64,000 nt of DNA from Metridium senile (taxonomy: Eukaryota > Cnidaria > Anthozoa > Actiniaria > Metridiidae), in assembly GCA_949775045.1 (NCBI GenBank), contig OX459103.1, forward strand, positions 4,232,502 through 4,296,501, given 5' to 3'. Within the stretch, counting starts at the first letter, position 1, and the number at the start of each line of letters is the position of its first letter. The notes beneath the pieces are model-generated. The model was not told the origin of the DNA. It was given only the letters and a program-made list of their open reading frames with translations, and did not search any database. The translations under genes were made by a program, and so were the position numbers. Below are positions 56,138-64,000 of the stretch, in pieces.

Positions 56138-56982
56138 CGAAGTGTCTAGATGTACGCCAGGCGTACAGAGTGTCTTCAAAGACTACATGTACGTCAATCG
56201 AATTATTTAAAAAAAATCCTGTTTAGGACTAAATCTACTCAAATCAAATCCACAAAACTTTGTTTAGAATTTCAAAGGCCTTCCGTTGAGGGTTTTAGGT
56301 CGAAAATTTCGAGCTTTTCCAGCGCTCTATATACTAGCGATTTGACGTGACACTTAGAAAATGTTTGCCGATTTTAACAGTTGACGTACAGAATTTCAGC
56401 AAAGACTACGTGTACGTCAATCGAATTATTATTTGGCTTTTCACGACCTTATGTCTAAGTTTGACATTATTTATTACAAATAAAGCTTTTATATTGTATT
56501 GTAGCCCCTTGCATTGCATTTTCTAAAAAATAATGTCATTGTCGAAATTTTGTCCACCAACTGTTTTATTAGTGTCACGGCAAATCGCGCCAAATCAACA
56601 GAAGGCCTTTGAAATTCTAAACAAAGTTTTGTGGATTTGATTTGAGTAGATTTAGTCCTAAATAGGATTTTTTTTTTTTAATAATTCGATTGACGTACAC
56701 GTAGTCTTTGCTGAAATTCTGTACGTCAACTCGGTTAAAATCGGCAAACATTTTCTAAGTGTCACGTGAAATCGCTAGTATATAGAGCGCTGGAAAAGCT
56801 CGGAATTTTCGACCTAAAACCCTCAACAGAAGGCCTTTGAAATTCTAAACAAAGTTTTGTGGATTTGATTTGAGTAGATTTAGTCCTAAACAGGATTTTT
56901 TTTTAAATATTAAATAATTCGATTGACGTACATGTAGTCTTTGAAGACACTCTGTACGCCTGGCGTACATCTAGACACTTCG
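56138..56982. mobile_element. Foldback element with roughly 300 bp arms
   Basis: CGAAGTGTCTAGATGTACGC at the left is mirrored by TACATCTAGACACTTCG at the right. Arms continue through TACGTCAATCGAATTATTTA, GGACTAAATCTACTCAAATC and CGCTCTATATACTAGCGATT. The right side has an extra copy of part of the arm (56598-56700), so it is a compound inverted repeat. No coding capacity. Confidence 0.8.
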
Positions 56983-57926
56983 TTTTTTGTATGCTCAAAT
57001 AAGTTGATAGAGTCTGGTATAGTCCGCGGATTTACAGATAATCGAGCTCTATTTGGCAGATAATTGAGCGATATATTGTCTCGGTGTCTGGGATGACTTG
57101 GTTCACAAAGACATCCAAATACATGGAGTCTCCATCTAACAGGATTTGATCAATTGTCTGAGTTGTCCAGAACGGTAGTGGCAGTAACTGAGCACTCACT
57201 CATTAAAGTGCATTGTTTTCCTCTCGATATGTTTGTGATACGTTTGTGACCTTGATGAATACTTCCACCAACAAATGGTGAAGAACTATACATGTTTATT
57301 TGTGAAGATTACTTACCAAATCAGGGAAATCCGAAAGAAAATAAGCGAAAATCCCCACTGAAATGCGTTCGTTGTATCTTCTTCTTCTTCAGTATAAAAT
57401 TACGTCAAAAACCAGGTGGTGTACGACACGGACCATGTGATCTCAATTGGCCAATCGTAAGCCCGATCAAAGTGCAGCCGGCAAATTGAGGCTGTGTGAC
57501 CGGATGTGAGAGAAAACCTCACAAAAATGATATTTTTTTACAATTATTTGTCTTCTTACTTGGAGAGAATGGGTATTGAAGTACCTTGATCCGATGTGAC
57601 AAGTTTAGCGTAAAGGTATGTTATATTTTTGTATTTTTTTTGTTGACAAACGTAAAAGGTCACGAACCGATTTGTTTACATTAGCCGTATTTTTGTTGGA
57701 CAAAACTATCTCTTTTACCGGACAAATCGAAGAGGTCCTTATCTTTTCGTCACACTATGTTGTTAAGTGAATAATTCTCTTTTTAAAAATCATGATGGAC
57801 CCGGATGGGATGGATATTTTGGTTTGAAGTTGGGTAATTATTCATACAGATACCGATTCGTGATATGCCGAAGAGATGCTTTTGCTAATTTAATTGTCAT
57901 TTTTATTGTTTTTTTTTTTACGTTTG
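56983..57926. other. Intergenic DNA left of the LTR element
   Basis: A 65-codon ORF at 57292 has no recognisable domain. The bases directly before the LTR (GTTTG, 57922-57926) are the candidate target duplication; the other side lies outside the window. Confidence 0.4.
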
Positions 57927-58171
57927 TGTGACACAGGTAATTATTGACTCGATCGTTTATTATACACACACAAAGACCCTAACGGGTGGAACTAAAATAT
58001 ACACTCTCTTGATGAAAATAGATCAAACGTCCAACTACAATAAGCAAATTAACTGTATAAAAGACTCACGAATACACGAAGAATCGATCATGAAATCATA
58101 TCATGAAATCGAGCATGGCGAAGTTCTCCTCACCAGGCCCTCTCGCAAAACCAAAGGAAGCCCATGTCACA
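57927..58171 (-). repeat. 3' LTR, 245 bp
   Basis: On the minus strand it begins TGTGACATGGGC and ends CCTGTGTCACA, so the termini are the inverted repeat TGTGACA/TGTCACA. The first 139 bp from its left edge are repeated at 63862-64000. Confidence 0.85.
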
Positions 58172-58185
58172 TACTTCCCTGCTTT
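58172..58185 (-). other. Polypurine tract
   Basis: AAAGCAGGGAAGTA on the minus strand lies directly before the LTR start, the usual primer position for plus-strand DNA synthesis. Confidence 0.7.
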
Positions 58186-58360
58186 GAGGTTGGAGACTCT
58201 ACAACCTATTTCTTATTAAATCAGATTCTCAAATGTAAACTTAAGGTCTAAAAAAAACCCTACTTCAGTAACAGTAACAAGAAATATATATCTAACTCTA
58301 AGACTTAAATGTCTTTACTAATGTTTGTTATAACTGTCCTTGACTGAATCTTCAATGAGT

Positions 58361-61300
58361 TCATTCACTAGAGTTCTTGACCATCATCTGCAATATGAGT
58401 AGGTTGGACTGGGCAATGGAGTTAAGTATCTGAGGATCCAGCGACACTGTAGTCATGTTTTGTAACACTGCTGATCTTGGAAGGTTGTGGACGTTCGAGT
58501 GCTGACCGGCTCCCTGCCTCGTGGAACGCCTCACAGTTGGTTCTGGGTCTACTGTATCAGCCTCTATGGGTTGCGCATCTGTACTAAGATGGTCTGAATC
58601 TCCAACTGTTGGCAGCGAAGCTGGCACATCCGTATCCTCTCGAGTGGTATCCTGTGGAAGAAAGAAATCTGGAGTCTTGAGCAAGGTTGGACCTTGCTCT
58701 TGACTCCTTCGAACTAATATAAGTTCGTCGTCATCGCTGAGTTCATCTGGTGAGATGGCCTGTTCGTCGATACCCTCTTTGCTGCTTCCTGTCAGTCCAT
58801 CTGGTTCTGTTAGGGGTGACTTCTGTGCAGAGACTGGCTCCTGATGGTGATGGTCAGGCTGAATGTCACAGACGAGGTTCTTGGCATGGAGAATGTCAGT
58901 ACGATAAATGGTTTTCCTCACACCTGCCTCGTCTAAGGACTGGACCACGTAGGTGTTGCTGTTGCCGACTCTTTTTATAACCTTGTAAGGTGTTGAGTCC
59001 CAGACATCCTGGATCTTATTTCTACCCACCACGCGGTTCCTCAGAAAGACTCTAGTACCAATTGGCAACAGAGTAATGTCAGCCTTCTCGTTGATCTTCT
59101 GCCTGCGAAGAGCCTCTTTCTCTGTCCTCTCGGATGCCAGTTTGAAAGCATCCTCGAGGCGAAGGTGATGTTCAGTCACCCACTGAGTACACGCAGTATC
59201 ATCATGTACTCCTAAAACATAATCCACTGGGAGTGTCGGCTCCCGGCCAAAGAACAAGTAGTAGGGTGCAAAACCCGTTGTTGAGTGCGGCGTACAGTTG
59301 TAAGCGTACACAAGTTCCGGAAGAAGCTCGGGCCACTTCCTCTTTTTCTCTGGAGCCAGTGTGCGGAGACGATCATGCATAGTCCTGTTAAATCGCTCGC
59401 ACTGGCCATTTCCCTCTGGGTGGTATGGCGCAGTGCGACTCTTTGTAATATTATAGACTTTACACAACTCTTCCACCACCTTGCCTTCAAAGTTTCGACC
59501 TTGGTCGCTGTGTATTCTCTTCGGAACTCCAAACCTCACAAACCATTCTTTTACCAAAACTTTTGCAACAGTTACAGCCTTTTGGTCTTTGGTAGGGACC
59601 GCTTGAGTGAACTTGGTAAAGACGTCAGTGATAACTAGCACGTTTTCGATTCCATTGCTACCCTTCTCCAGGACTGTGAAGTCTATAGCCACAACCTCAA
59701 GAGGTCTACTAGCCATTAAGGATCCCATTGAAGGGTGGAGTTTCTTCCCTGCTTTGGCCAGAGTACAACGTTCACATCTCTGACAATGGTTGGTGATGTC
59801 GGTTACCATTCCAGGCCAATAGCACCTGCTCCTAGCCAGGGCCAGAGTTCTTTCTGCAGCCTGGTGACCCAGCTCGTCATGCAGCGAACGCTGCACCTGG
59901 TCCCTCAGAGAGCTTGGAAGTAACAGTTGTTTCACTTTTTGACCTTTGACTAGGATCACCCTGTAGAAAACACCATTTTCCTCTGTTAAGTGCTTCCAGT
60001 CTCTTAGAAGTCGGCGTGCTGACTTGGGTTCCTTCATCAGCTGTCTGAGTGTTGGAGGGTGCCCCCGCTTCCAGTAGTACCAAACCCTCTTGATCGCCTC
60101 ATCTTTCGCCTGCAATGAAGACATGTCTGCTCTTGAAACCGAGGGAATCGTCGACAGGGCTACGGGTGCGGCAAGTGGAGATCTTGAGTTCTGATACGCT
60201 GGGAGGGCACCAGCTTTAACTTCCTCAATTTGGGCTCGTATGCCATCTGGCAACAGGGTACTCGTGCACTGTAGAGTGACTTTAGCTGGCTCGCTTACAA
60301 CTTCTTCCAGGTTCACATCGTCTGGTTCTTTGCCATGGGACACTTTCCTACTTAGTGCGTCCGCATTGCCATTGCTTCTCCCTGAACGGTACTTGATAGT
60401 GAAGTTGAACTGGGCTAGCTCAGCAGCCCACCGCATTTCGGTCGCACCCAGCTTGGCAGTTGTCTGAAGATAGCTTAGTGGATTGTTGTCTGTGAACACC
60501 GTGAACTCAGCTCCGAGTAGAAGATCTCTGTACTTCTGAGCGATAGCCCAATGCAAGGCAAGCAGCTCAAGTTTCATGCTGGAGTAGTTGTTCATATTGC
60601 GTTCACTGGGCCTGAGGGCTCTGCTAGCGTATCCTAGCACCACAAGTCCGGCCTCTTGTTGTTGTGAGAGTACTGCCCCAAGTCCCAGTAAGCTTGCGTC
60701 TGTCTCAAGGATAAAATTCTGTGAGAAGTCTGGAAACCCAAGCACCGGAGCTTCGGTCAGTACCTTCTTTAGCTTCAAAAAGGATTCTTCGCATGCAGAA
60801 TCCCATTTGTCACTAATGTCCTCGTTGTTCCTTCTCGTTTGTTTCTTCTTAGTCTTCTCTTCATGACTTCGCAGGAGGCACTGTAGTGGGTTGGCAACTT
60901 CGGCATACTTTCTGATAAACCGACGATAGTAGCCCGACAGTCCGAGAAACCCTCTGACGTCTCGCAGTGTTTTAGGACGTGGCCACTCCATCACAGCGCG
61001 TACTTTGTCCGGATCTGGAGAGGTCCCCTGCTCGGTTACTACATGGCCGAGATAGCGAACTTTTTCCTTGAAGAGTTGGCACTTCTCTGGCTTGACCTTC
61101 AAGTTAAGCCCACACAAACGAGAGAGAACTGTCTCTAATCTAGAAAGTGTCTCTTGAAAGGTGCTTCCAAAAACTAAGATGTCATCGAGATATACCAGGA
61201 GAGTTTGGAAGTTGAGATCTCCTAGCGCCTTGTCCATAAGGCACATAAAGGTACCAGGGGCATTGCAGAGGCCAAACGGCATTCTGAGATATTCATATAA

Positions 61301-62755
61301 TCCCCCTGTTCCAGTGCGGAATGCTGTTTTCTCAATGTCAGACTCTCGTACTGGAAGCTGGTTGAACCCATGGGCTAAATCAAGGCTGCAGAAGTACTTA
61401 GCCCCCTTTAGTACATCAAGTGCTTCATCTATGCGCGGCAGTGGGTAGGCAGTCTTGTGGGTCTTCGCATTCAGGCGGCGGTAGTCAACACACAGTCTCA
61501 ACTTTCCATCTTTTTTTCTTACGAGAACTACAGGAGATGCATATGGACTGGATGACTCTCTGATGACACCGCGGACTAAAGACTTCTTTATATACTCCCT
61601 CACTTCGTCCCACTGATGGGGTGGTACACGCCGGTGGGGTATCTTGAATGGTCGTTCATCAGTAGTTTCGATTCGGTGTTCAACTAAGTCGCAGTACCCA
61701 ATATCATCTTCATCCTGGCTGAAGGTAGACATATACTTGTGGATCACCTGTCGCAGACTGTCTTTCTGTTCTCTAGTAATATTACCGATGTCCATTCTTG
61801 CCTCGAGTTCTTCTACTTCTTTCATGTCCATGGGGCCCACAGACACTTCCCTCACACACACGTGGTTCTCATTGACAGTTACAAGCTCAACATCCGGTTC
61901 CGTGGCATAAGCTGACATCCTGGCGATGGGGGTCCTGGGCTGGATATAGACATCCTCATTGCTAAAATTGGCTATTTGAATTGGGACCCGACCCGTATAA
62001 TCAACTGTAACAAGGGAAGCTCCTACAGCCACCCCCCTTGGCAAGTCTGCTACATTGGCCTCCATACGCTCTACTAAGGCTCTGTAAGGGGTGCCAGCAG
62101 ATGGCTTGACAGATCCCTCTAAGACTCTGATCGAGCGGGCGGGGACAAGTGTGGGACCCAATCCTACCAGCCTCACCCTCCCATTTTCGCTTGGTGGCAA
62201 TACCACAGTCTCTTCACACATGCTAGGTTCCCTGTACATTTGAAGCGCGTGCAAGAGGGCACTCTCACAATAGCTAAGTTTAACATTATGCAATACACCA
62301 GCAAAGTCTTTCCCGTACACAGAGATCAGTTGCTTATGCATGTCCCGTAACACATTAGAGCCAAGTATCCCGGGTACCTTCTTTTTACGTTCATTGACTG
62401 ATGAAGACACAGGGTCTTTAACAACAAGGAAACCCAAACCCTCAAAAGTGTTCGAAAGCACAGTCAACTGAAGTTCAACGTATCCAACATAAGGTATTTC
62501 CAGCCCCTGTGATGCTGAGATCCTGATGTATGACGAGACATTTATGACCTCCCTCCCCTGGGACAGGTGTTCCATAAAATAGCTTTCTGTGATGGTCGAC
62601 ACCTCGGCACCGGTGTCAATCAAACACGCCACGTCCACACCTCCAACTCTCACAGTCACTTCCGGGCAACTTCCCACAACATTTTCAAACGTTGACCCCC
62701 CAGTGTTCAAGTGCTCGCCCACTGCATGCTTTGATGCAGTGGGCGCACTCAGTTT
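58361..62755 (-). CDS. pol: Pol polyprotein: protease, reverse transcriptase, RNase H, integrase
   Basis: The frame has no ATG near its start. It begins at the frameshift site, and GTG at 62722 is used here only as residue 1 for numbering (1453 residues to the stop at 58361). Protease has LIDTGA with Asp36. RT has YFCSLDLAHGFNQLPV (Asp448) and LLVYLDDILVFG (Asp513, Asp514). RNase H has ILETDASLLGLGAVLSQ (Asp675), Glu719, Asp745 and GNADALSR. Integrase has a zinc module (His948, His953, Cys983, Cys986) and a catalytic triad Asp1014 (VVAIDF), Asp1073 (HSDQGRNFE) and Glu1109 (GNGQCERFNR) with the usual 35-residue gap between the last two. A C-terminal STPYKVIKRVGNSNTYVV is GPY/F-like; no chromodomain. 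All catalytic residues are present, so the enzyme set looks functional. Confidence 0.93.
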   Translation of the reverse strand, partial: KLSAPTASKHAVGEHLNTGGSTFENVVGSCPEVTVRVGGVDVACLIDTGAEVSTITESYFMEHLSQGREVINVSSYIRISASQGLEIPYVGYVELQLTVLSNTFEGLGFLVVKDPVSSSVNERKKKVPGILGSNVLRDMHKQLISVYGKDFAGVLHNVKLSYCESALLHALQMYREPSMCEETVVLPPSENGRVRLVGLGPTLVPARSIRVLEGSVKPSAGTPYRALVERMEANVADLPRGVAVGASLVTVDYTGRVPIQIANFSNEDVYIQPRTPIARMSAYATEPDVELVTVNENHVCVREVSVGPMDMKEVEELEARMDIGNITREQKDSLRQVIHKYMSTFSQDEDDIGYCDLVEHRIETTDERPFKIPHRRVPPHQWDEVREYIKKSLVRGVIRESSSPYASPVVLVRKKDGKLRLCVDYRRLNAKTHKTAYPLPRIDEALDVLKGAKYFCSLDLAHGFNQLPVRESDIEKTAFRTGTGGLYEYLRMPFGLCNAPGTFMCLMDKALGDLNFQTLLVYLDDILVFGSTFQETLSRLETVLSRLCGLNLKVKPEKCQLFKEKVRYLGHVVTEQGTSPDPDKVRAVMEWPRPKTLRDVRGFLGLSGYYRRFIRKYAEVANPLQCLLRSHEEKTKKKQTRRNNEDISDKWDSACEESFLKLKKVLTEAPVLGFPDFSQNFILETDASLLGLGAVLSQQQEAGLVVLGYASRALRPSERNMNNYSSMKLELLALHWAIAQKYRDLLLGAEFTVFTDNNPLSYLQTTAKLGATEMRWAAELAQFNFTIKYRSGRSNGNADALSRKVSHGKEPDDVNLEEVVSEPAKVTLQCTSTLLPDGIRAQIEEVKAGALPAYQNSRSPLAAPVALSTIPSVSRADMSSLQAKDEAIKRVWYYWKRGHPPTLRQLMKEPKSARRLLRDWKHLTEENGVFYRVILVKGQKVKQLLLPSSLRDQVQRSLHDELGHQAAERTLALARSRCYWPGMVTDITNHCQRCERCTLAKAGKKLHPSMGSLMASRPLEVVAIDFTVLEKGSNGIENVLVITDVFTKFTQAVPTKDQKAVTVAKVLVKEWFVRFGVPKRIHSDQGRNFEGKVVEELCKVYNITKSRTAPYHPEGNGQCERFNRTMHDRLRTLAPEKKRKWPELLPELVYAYNCTPHSTTGFAPYYLFFGREPTLPVDYVLGVHDDTACTQWVTEHHLRLEDAFKLASERTEKEALRRQKINEKADITLLPIGTRVFLRNRVVGRNKIQDVWDSTPYKVIKRVGNSNTYVVQSLDEAGVRKTIYRTDILHAKNLVCDIQPDHHHQEPVSAQKSPLTEPDGLTGSSKEGIDEQAISPDELSDDDELILVRRSQEQGPTLLKTPDFFLPQDTTREDTDVPASLPTVGDSDHLSTDAQPIEADTVDPEPTVRRSTRQGAGQHSNVHNLPRSAVLQNMTTVSLDPQILNSIAQSNLLILQMMVKNSSE

Positions 62756-62758
62756 AAA
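62716..62758 (-). promoter_or_regulatory. -1 ribosomal frameshift signal between gag and pol
   Basis: The slippery heptamer T TTA AAC (62758-62752) is in the gag frame directly before the gag stop TGA (62751-62749). Six bases downstream a perfect 12 bp stem follows: CGCCCACTGCAT (62745-62734) and ATGCAGTGGGCG (62727-62716) around a CAAAGC loop. A slip of one base back leads to CTG AGT GCG and the pol frame, which is open from there. Slippery site, spacer and stem all match the known -1 frameshift pattern. Confidence 0.9.
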
Positions 62759-63786
62759 TTTGGTTTACGGGTTTCTTGCTGGCCGGTCACAGCCACTGCT
62801 GCCTCATTGCTCTTGGGGCAATTCCTCTTAACATGATCAGTAGAGTCGCACAACCAGCATCGCCTGACTTTCCTCTGGCTCTCTTTGGGTCCACTTTGTT
62901 GACTCATGGCTGCAATCAATGATTCAATCTGTTTCTGTTGGGCTGCTATCTGGCTGGCTTGCTGCTGCACAACCTGTTGTAGATCTTTTCCAGCTGAGAC
63001 TTCGCTCACAACAGCCTCCTTAGCCGAAGGTTTGGGTTGGCTGCTTGTAAGTTTCATGACTCGGTCCCTGGCATCAAAGTATGACAGCTCGGGGTGCTCT
63101 GTATTCAATCTTCGCAGCTCTGTCCGCAGACTATCATCAATTACTGCCTCTGCCAGCCGATTCTTCAGTTGAGTGTCTCGTCCGGGAAGGAAGGATGGCT
63201 CAAGCTGAGTTATTCGGTCAAAGATCTTGACAAGTGCAAGGGAACATGTAACAAGGCTATCCCCCTCCCTCTGTTTGTAACTATAGAATAGCTGTTGCTG
63301 TTGAGGTAAGCTATCTCCATCACCGAACACCCTCAGCAGTACAGTAAATATTTGAGAGGGGTCTGTTTTTATGGCCTCCCCTCTTCCAAGGACTTCAAGT
63401 CGAGCATCCCCTCCCAGATGTTCAATTATATAAGCGGCTTGTTCTTTGGTACCCAGCCCTCTACTATGACATGCTGCTTTGGCGTCAGCAATCCAATCTT
63501 CCACCCCTGGGTCTGAGGACTTCAATGGCCTGCCCCTGAACTTATCAATTTTTCTTGACTGGGAAACATAGACTACTCGATCTCCCGACCCAGCGCTTAC
63601 ATCCTTTTCACTTTTAAGTAATTTTTTTAACTCTTTTTCGATGGCCTCTGTGTTCTCTGCTGCTTTTATTGATTCTGCTTCTCTTTTGGCAATTATATCT
63701 TTCAAGGCCTCAAGCTCCTGCGTTAACTTGTCCACTTGCTCCCCCATAATTGGCCAAAACACGTATAAATACTTATATGTACTCAC
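62749..63786 (-). CDS. gag: Gag polyprotein with zinc knuckle
   Basis: The longest frame has 345 residues from 63786. The Met at residue 14 (MGEQVDKLTQELEALKDI, 63747) is an alternative start that opens directly into a heptad-rich coiled coil (residues about 14-60). The central part (FRGRPLKSSDPGVEDWIADA, then YIIEHLGGDARLEVLGRG and LFYSYKQREGDSLVTCSLAL) resembles capsid domains of Ty3-type and PNMA-like Gag proteins. Near the C-terminus CWLCDSTDHVKRNC is a CX2CX4HX4C zinc knuckle that would bind the element RNA. It ends RKPNLN at the frameshift site. Particles formed by Gag would package the RNA in the cytoplasm. Confidence 0.9.
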   Translation of the reverse strand: MSTYKYLYVFWPIMGEQVDKLTQELEALKDIIAKREAESIKAAENTEAIEKELKKLLKSEKDVSAGSGDRVVYVSQSRKIDKFRGRPLKSSDPGVEDWIADAKAACHSRGLGTKEQAAYIIEHLGGDARLEVLGRGEAIKTDPSQIFTVLLRVFGDGDSLPQQQQLFYSYKQREGDSLVTCSLALVKIFDRITQLEPSFLPGRDTQLKNRLAEAVIDDSLRTELRRLNTEHPELSYFDARDRVMKLTSSQPKPSAKEAVVSEVSAGKDLQQVVQQQASQIAAQQKQIESLIAAMSQQSGPKESQRKVRRCWLCDSTDHVKRNCPKSNEAAVAVTGQQETRKPNLN

Positions 63787-63842
63787 AGATTAATCATGTT
63801 CCATTGTGCAGCCGTCAGGGCCTGTGTATGTCCTGTGTATTA

Positions 63843-63859
63843 CCCTGCTCGCGACGCCA
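63843..63859 (-). other. Primer binding site
   Basis: TGGCGTCGCGAGCAGGG on the minus strand starts two bases after the end of the 5' LTR and begins TGG, complementary to a tRNA 3' CCA. I did not identify the tRNA. Confidence 0.65.
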
Positions 63860-63861
63860 CA

Positions 63862-64000
63862 TGTGACACAGGTAATTATTGACTCGATCGTTTATTATAC
63901 ACACACAAAGACCCTAACGGGTGGAACTAAAATATACACTCTCTTGATGAAAATAGATCAAACGTCCAACTACAATAAGCAAATTAACTGTATAAAAGAC
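63862..64000 (-). repeat. 5' LTR, partial
   Basis: The 139 bp inside the window match 57927-58065 with no difference noticed. If the LTR is 245 bp, the outer end is about 106 bp beyond the window. Confidence 0.9.

Larger units (their letters stand above)
57927..64000 (-). mobile_element. Ty3-type LTR retrotransposon, right LTR cut by window end
   Basis: Order on the minus strand: 5' LTR (right, partial), primer binding site, gag, -1 frameshift signal, pol (protease, RT, RNase H, integrase), polypurine tract, 3' LTR (left). The RT-before-integrase order and the DTGA protease are those of Ty3/Gypsy elements. There is no envelope-like ORF. The ORFs are intact and the visible 139 bp of the two LTRs are the same, so the insertion is young and may still be active. 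Confidence 0.93.

Overview
The window looks like nuclear DNA of an early-branching animal, most likely an anthozoan cnidarian (stony coral or sea anemone). This is inferred from four things: AT-rich sequence, GT-AG introns between short exons, very dense mobile DNA, and the mix of element families (Ty3-type LTR element, Ngaro/PAT-like tyrosine-recombinase retroelement, Crypton-like remnant, MULE-like and many hairpin DNA elements, tRNA-derived SINE). There is no bacterial-style operon structure. Almost all recognisable host-type coding sequence is on the minus strand.

Host-type genes. (1) A small family of coiled-coil proteins, which I do not recognise, is present as three same-strand copies. 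Copy C (39684-52192) has eight phase-0 exons. Copy A (12295-19491) has six recognisable exons, one with a damaged splice donor. Copy B (2010-4327) keeps only two. Each begins with a very acidic exon, followed by a short Pro/Cys exon and then short coiled-coil cassettes whose lengths are multiples of three. (2) Between C and A lies a nine-exon HMGXB3-like, KDZ-transposase-associated cysteine-cluster gene (26840-32765). Its splice phases agree across almost all junctions, but it carries one internal TGA and one probable frameshift.

Mobile DNA, left to right. A Crypton-like recombinase remnant (about 1-820). A complete-length but mutated Ngaro/PAT-like element with split direct repeats A1-ORFs-B1-A2-B2 (4778-10723), carrying an internal satellite. 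A 1.0 kb TIR element (12982-13995). A 2.3 kb element with about 155 bp TIRs and an unknown basic/acidic protein (14357-16634), lying between exons of gene A. LINE fragments (18330-19036, 21680-24150, 26075-26400). A MULE-like element with 107 bp TIRs and a perfect 9 bp target duplication carrying a RecQ-like helicase fragment (21990-23472), inserted into a LINE. Foldback and MITE elements throughout. A tRNA-derived SINE (35937-36214). Two equal-length inverted copies of a 1340 bp element 9 kb apart (43082-44420 and 53579-54918). At the right edge, a young Ty3-type LTR retrotransposon (57927 to beyond 64000) with intact gag and pol joined by a clear -1 frameshift signal.

The most promising leads are the three-copy coiled-coil family, the MULE-like element with captured helicase, the unknown protein in the 2.3 kb TIR element, the frameshift cassette of the LTR element, and the satellite inside the Ngaro/PAT-like element. 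All family names come from motif recognition by eye; no search was run.
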